Below are positions 60,640 through 64,000 of a stretch of DNA of 64,000 bases, in pieces. Origin of the DNA: Acorus gramineus (lineage: Eukaryota > Streptophyta > Magnoliopsida > Acorales > Acoraceae); NCBI GenBank assembly GCA_030737835.1, contig CM060855.1, forward strand, positions 2,093,032 through 2,157,031, read 5' to 3'. Position numbers and translations under genes: made by a program. Each line of letters opens with the position of its first letter. Within the stretch, counting starts at the first letter, position 1. The notes under the pieces were generated by a model that worked only from the letters and a program-made list of their open reading frames with translations, made no database searches and was not told the DNA's origin.

Positions 60640-60684
60640 AAAGGGGTGGGTAGGAGAGTTTGTGGGGTGGCTATAACCATGCCC
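60640..60684 (-). repeat. MULE-3 right TIR
   Basis: Inverted match to 42372-42416 (GGGCATGGTTATAGCCACCC inward). Confidence 0.7.
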
Positions 60685-60968
60685 AATTTTTTTCCCTTCT
60701 CGTTTTGATTTTCCTCTTAATGAGATATGGTACAATTTCTTTTTCGTCCAAGAAGATAAAGTCAATTGCTTCATGCTCGCGATGTGAACTCCCGCAACCT
60801 AATCCCACCCCTAACAAATCTTTGTAGAATCCATCGAATAATTAGATCCTATGTGTGAAAGTCATAGATGATTCTTGTGACACCCAATGAGATCATGCAT
60901 GTCACAAAAACAGAATAATTTTGTTAAGTTATACATGCATGACTCTTTTGTAAATATCAAATTAAATA

Positions 60969-60971
<3 letters not shown>
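60685..60971. other. Intergenic DNA between MULE-3 and MULE-2
   Basis: AT-rich. No gene seen. Confidence 0.4.

Positions 60972-61024
<53 letters not shown>
60972..61024. repeat. (TA)n microsatellite, left flank of MULE-2
   Basis: A TA dinucleotide run ends exactly where the GC-rich terminus GGGACGTGAGCGAGACGGAC begins. This is the same arrangement as at MULE-1. Confidence 0.95.
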
Positions 61025-61027
<3 letters not shown>

Positions 61028-61639
61028 ACGTGAGCGAGACGGACATCGTGCGCGACGCGTCCTCGTCCGTCCGATTTTAATTTCCACCAAATGAATGGCT
61101 GTTTCGAAACAAACATCAAAACCAATTATATATAGCATCCTCGTCAACTATTGACCGAATAAAAAAATAATAAAACCAATTATACCCATTATACCCTCCC
61201 TCAAATAATCCCCTCCGACTCTCTTTGGTTCCTTCTCTCTCCATCTAGAAATTTTCAACCCTCTCTGGTTCCCTCTCTCTCTCTCTCTCGATTTTTTTTT
61301 TCATCCCCAAATCGGATGGCCTAACGTTGGCGTCGGCGACTACCCTCCTCACATTGACGTTCGTGACTCTCCTCCTCACGCAGTCCCCCTACGTTCGGCA
61401 CCCGTCCCCCTGCGTCGTCCCCGTCCCAACATCGTCCACGCCGTAGCATCCTCAACATCCATTGTAAGTATTTATTTTCCATGTTCTGATTATTTAGGAA
61501 TTTTTTTGTTTCATTTGTCATTTTGTTTGATTAGCTAGGGTTTTCATAATTTTTTTAGGGTTTGTAAATATGTAAGTGTTAAGGGTTTAGTTTTTTTTTT
61601 TTATTTCCTTTTCATGGGGGAAATGATGTTTGTATATCC

Positions 61640-61652
61640 AGATGCTGAAAGC

Positions 61653-61685
<33 letters not shown>
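61640..61685. repeat. Poly-T tract, about 45 bp
   Basis: A homopolymer run in the MULE-2 leader region. No further structure. Confidence 0.8.
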
Positions 61686-61686
<1 letters not shown>

Positions 61687-62464
61687 AGTTTGCAAAAATC
61701 TAAAAAAAAATGCCAGTATTTGTTTGAATTGAGAATTCAATTTATGACATATAGACCTAGAATTTTGCTGATGATGCTTAATGTATTTTGTGATAGTTTT
61801 TATCCAATACTTGGAAAAAATTTATGTTAGCTTGTTCTGGGCCATTAATAAACATTGCAATTTAAACAAACAACTTCACTGCAACTAAATTCATTTGTAC
61901 TTCATTTATTTTTTTGTTTGCTTGGGAGAGACTTAAGGGGTTGACAGGTTTGGTCACATGGTGTACTTCATCTGTTTTTTAGTTTGCTTGGGACAGACCT
62001 AAGGGGGGGGGGATTATTCAAATCAAGCAGAATAATATGCTAGGATTTAGATTTTTAGTTGAATTAATCACTTCATGTTCACTTAGATAATCTTGGGATT
62101 TAGTAGAAAAATGTATGTTTCCTTGTTAAAATGTTGAAACACTTAGAGGCAACCTCTTTGGCATATCACTTTAATTGTTTGTGATTGTTTTATTATCTAG
62201 GGCTTTCAACTAACTTCATTTGTACTTCATTTATTTTTTTGTTTGCTTGGGAGAGACTTAAGGGGTGGACAGGACATCGCCAATATCTTTAGATCTGAAT
62301 ACATTAGGAATATGTGATGAAGTGTTAGATTTCTATTGTTTTTTTTTTTTTTGTGTATGAATTAAGTGTTTTCTTTATGTCATGACCCATATTTCATGGA
62401 TAGTTAGATAATGTTGGGATTCCGATGAAGCCATTATTTACATTATGTATATATGTTCTGATAG

Positions 62465-63043
62465 ATGGAACATTCGCAAATTGAATCATCCAATGGACCT
62501 ACGACCCATATTTACTGTTTATGTGGGAACAAAGCTATTCTAAAACAATCACGAACAAAATTTAATCCATGGAGATGGTTTTGGTCTTGCCCTGAAAGAA
62601 AGGTAATCATTGGTTAATTTTTTAATTGGTAATTAATTGTTTGATTTCATTTGTTAATCATTGTTTCTTTTTTATTATATTGTTATTAGTCGAAGAATGA
62701 CGTCAACGGTTGTAACTTCTTTCAATGGCAAGATGAGAGTTTGGGTAGCATGAATACGATGGTTCATAGCATTGAACAACAATGTGCACCAATAGAGGAA
62801 AACTCTAAAGTGTTGGCGAGACTGCAAGCTATGGAGGAGAGAATTTCTAAGGTTGAAGCATTACAAGAATGTGTGAAAGAAATGGAGGAGAGAATTTGTA
62901 GAGTTGAAGCACTACATGAACGTGTGGAAGAAAGATTGACCATGTTAGGGCATCAAAATCATCAATATTTCTTGACTATCTTTTTTTTTATCATGTTCAT
63001 GTTGATCGGGTTATTTGTAGGCTCAATGTTAAATGGAGTTTGA
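62465..63043 (+). CDS. GRF zinc-finger, coiled-coil, C-terminal membrane-anchor protein (MULE-2)
   Basis: Exons 62465-62602 and 62690-63043 (AAAG|GTAATC ... TTATTAG|TCG) encode 163 residues. The intron falls in the same codon position as in the MULE-1 gene, and about 28 of 46 exon-1 residues agree by eye. The finger has C-x-C-G (CLCG), RWFWSC and NGCNFFQW. A long E/R/L-rich region with a repeated RLQAMEERISKVEAL-like heptad pattern (EERI.(K/R)VEAL, two copies) follows. The tail FLTIFFFIMFMLIGLFVG is hydrophobic. The frame is intact. Function is unknown. A DNA- or RNA-binding membrane-anchored helper is inference. Confidence 0.82.
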
Positions 63044-64000
63044 AAAACGGGCTTCAATAATTGTAACTTGTTTCCTTTTTTGGATATGTAGCATATGGAT
63101 ATGTTTGAAATGAAGGTTGGAACTCTGTTGATGATATAATGAATTCAGAGTGGTTGATTTATTTATCCTCCTCTTTCGATTTACTATTTTATATTTGTGG
63201 ATGCGCAAATTGAAAATATAGCTGCATATTTTACTTTGTAGTTGTGTTATCATGGAAACTGCTTATATTCAAACAATGCATTATTGTTTGTCCTTCCGCA
63301 TTGTTCTACTTTTGACTTAGTCCCTTTGTTGCATTATTGATCAATGGTTTACTCTGTTTAAATGATACACTGTTGTAGTAGTGTCAATTAGACTTCTCTA
63401 AAAGAAGGTGATGTAGTGTGGGACACTGTATTTGGTGTTTGTTGTCTATTAATCCCATGATCCTTTAACTTTTTCCTATCAATGGACACACAACATTTTT
63501 GCTATGTCTCATGTATTTCTTGATCTGGATGCCATTGTTAGCACCAATACATTATCAATTTTGGTGTTAGTAAAAGTCCCTGACAAGTATTGTTGGAGGG
63601 TCATGAATAAGTTCTTGTGTAGCATTGCTTAGACTTCTCTTTGCCCCTTTATCCATAGCATTGTTAATGAGGTTCAGTTCTTGTAATAACCACAGAAATG
63701 CCTGTTTCAAGAAATGCAAGAAGTGTGCATTATAGCAACCAGCTCCATAGGCATGAGAAGGCCCAACCTCACTGTAATAGAAACCTGGGTCTCTTTGCAT
63801 AGGGGCTGATGAAAAGCTAACATGCACTTTTTACACCTTTTTTTCCTGTTGTTGGCTGTTGTCTCTTTAGTCACACTTTCTAACAAATTTGTGTTATTGA
63901 ATGACACAGAACCTTATCTAGAGATCGTCATCATCTTACCACATCTTATCGATGCAAAAAGGAAAAAGAAAAGCATGAAACTCAAGAATTCATCTAATCA
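63044..64000. other. Downstream DNA of the MULE-2 GRF gene
   Basis: No gene recognised. Short minus-strand frames at 63567-63907 show no conserved domain. Confidence 0.4.

Larger units (their letters stand above)
42372..60684. mobile_element. MULE-3: large decayed Mutator-like element carrying PMD and FAR1-MULE-OTU genes
   Basis: The ends GGGTGCGGCTATAGCTACCC and, inverted, GGGCATGGTTATAGCCACCC pair. The similarity continues through ACTCTCCTACCCACCCC, and both ends carry subterminal CCCACCCC motifs. Inside are a plus-strand PMD gene, a 92-bp palindromic array and a minus-strand transposase gene, convergent as in MuDR. Removing two solo LTRs and one MITE leaves about 10 kb. A clear 9-bp target duplication was not found (flanks ATATTATTA and AATTTTTTT). 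Both genes are broken, so the copy is dead. Confidence 0.72.
61025..64000. mobile_element. MULE-2 (left part), element carrying a GRF zinc-finger gene
   Basis: It starts in a (TA)n tract with a GC-rich terminus, then a sequence close to CCGATTTTAATTTCCACC, a CT-rich leader (about 61210-61310) and poly-T. A GRF zinc-finger gene follows at a distance like that in MULE-1. The right terminus and any transposase lie beyond the window, so the class assignment rests on layout and the shared gene. Confidence 0.55.

Noticed and set aside
42363-60693. 9-bp target duplication for MULE-3
   Set aside because: ATATTATTA and AATTTTTTT agree at only 5 of 9 positions. Not convincing.
1-64000. gag-pol genes for the LTR families
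   Set aside because: No capsid, protease, reverse transcriptase or integrase frame was recognised next to any LTR. All complete copies are solo LTRs.

Overview
This window is nuclear DNA of a flowering plant. Most of it is transposable elements, with one pair of host genes. The evidence is spliced genes with GT-AG introns, FAR1-type Mutator (MULE) transposases, a plant mobile domain (PMD) gene, subgroup-II h-type thioredoxins, MITEs and very long plant-type LTRs. A eudicot or other non-grass angiosperm is my guess. I cannot name the species. No gag-pol frame, rRNA, tRNA or CRISPR array was seen.

Layout. 1-6752: two copies, in opposite orientation, of an LTR of about 3.2-3.5 kb, plus the tip of a third copy at the left edge. 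The second copy is a solo LTR with a 5-bp target duplication. 7140-8400 and 17740-18850: two halves of a decayed CACTA element. Between them, 8559-17684 is a 9.1-kb MULE (here MULE-1) with about 1.4-kb terminal inverted repeats. It sits in a (TA)n microsatellite and carries two apparently intact convergent genes: a FAR1-type transposase and a GRF zinc-finger/coiled-coil/membrane-anchor protein. 19150-22300: MITEs and AT-rich filler. 22300-41800: a tandemly duplicated host locus with two intact three-exon thioredoxin h genes, a third truncated first exon and an amplified upstream repeat. The duplication is peppered with insertions, including a decayed MULE and PIF/Harbinger MITEs. 42372-60684: a large decayed MULE (MULE-3). 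It holds a PMD gene (+ strand), a 92-bp palindromic tandem array, and a FAR1-MULE-SWIM-OTU transposase gene (- strand). Solo LTRs are inserted in both genes, a MITE lies near the left end, and an exon of pantothenate kinase has been captured. 61025 to the end of the window: the left end of another (TA)n-associated element (MULE-2) with a second GRF zinc-finger gene.

The main biological theme is three MULEs that pair, or seem to pair, a transposase with a plant-specific accessory gene. In the two complete cases the genes face each other from opposite termini, the layout of MuDR (mudrA/mudrB), but the accessory proteins are GRF-zinc-finger/TM in one and PMD in the other. An accessory role in transposition is inference.
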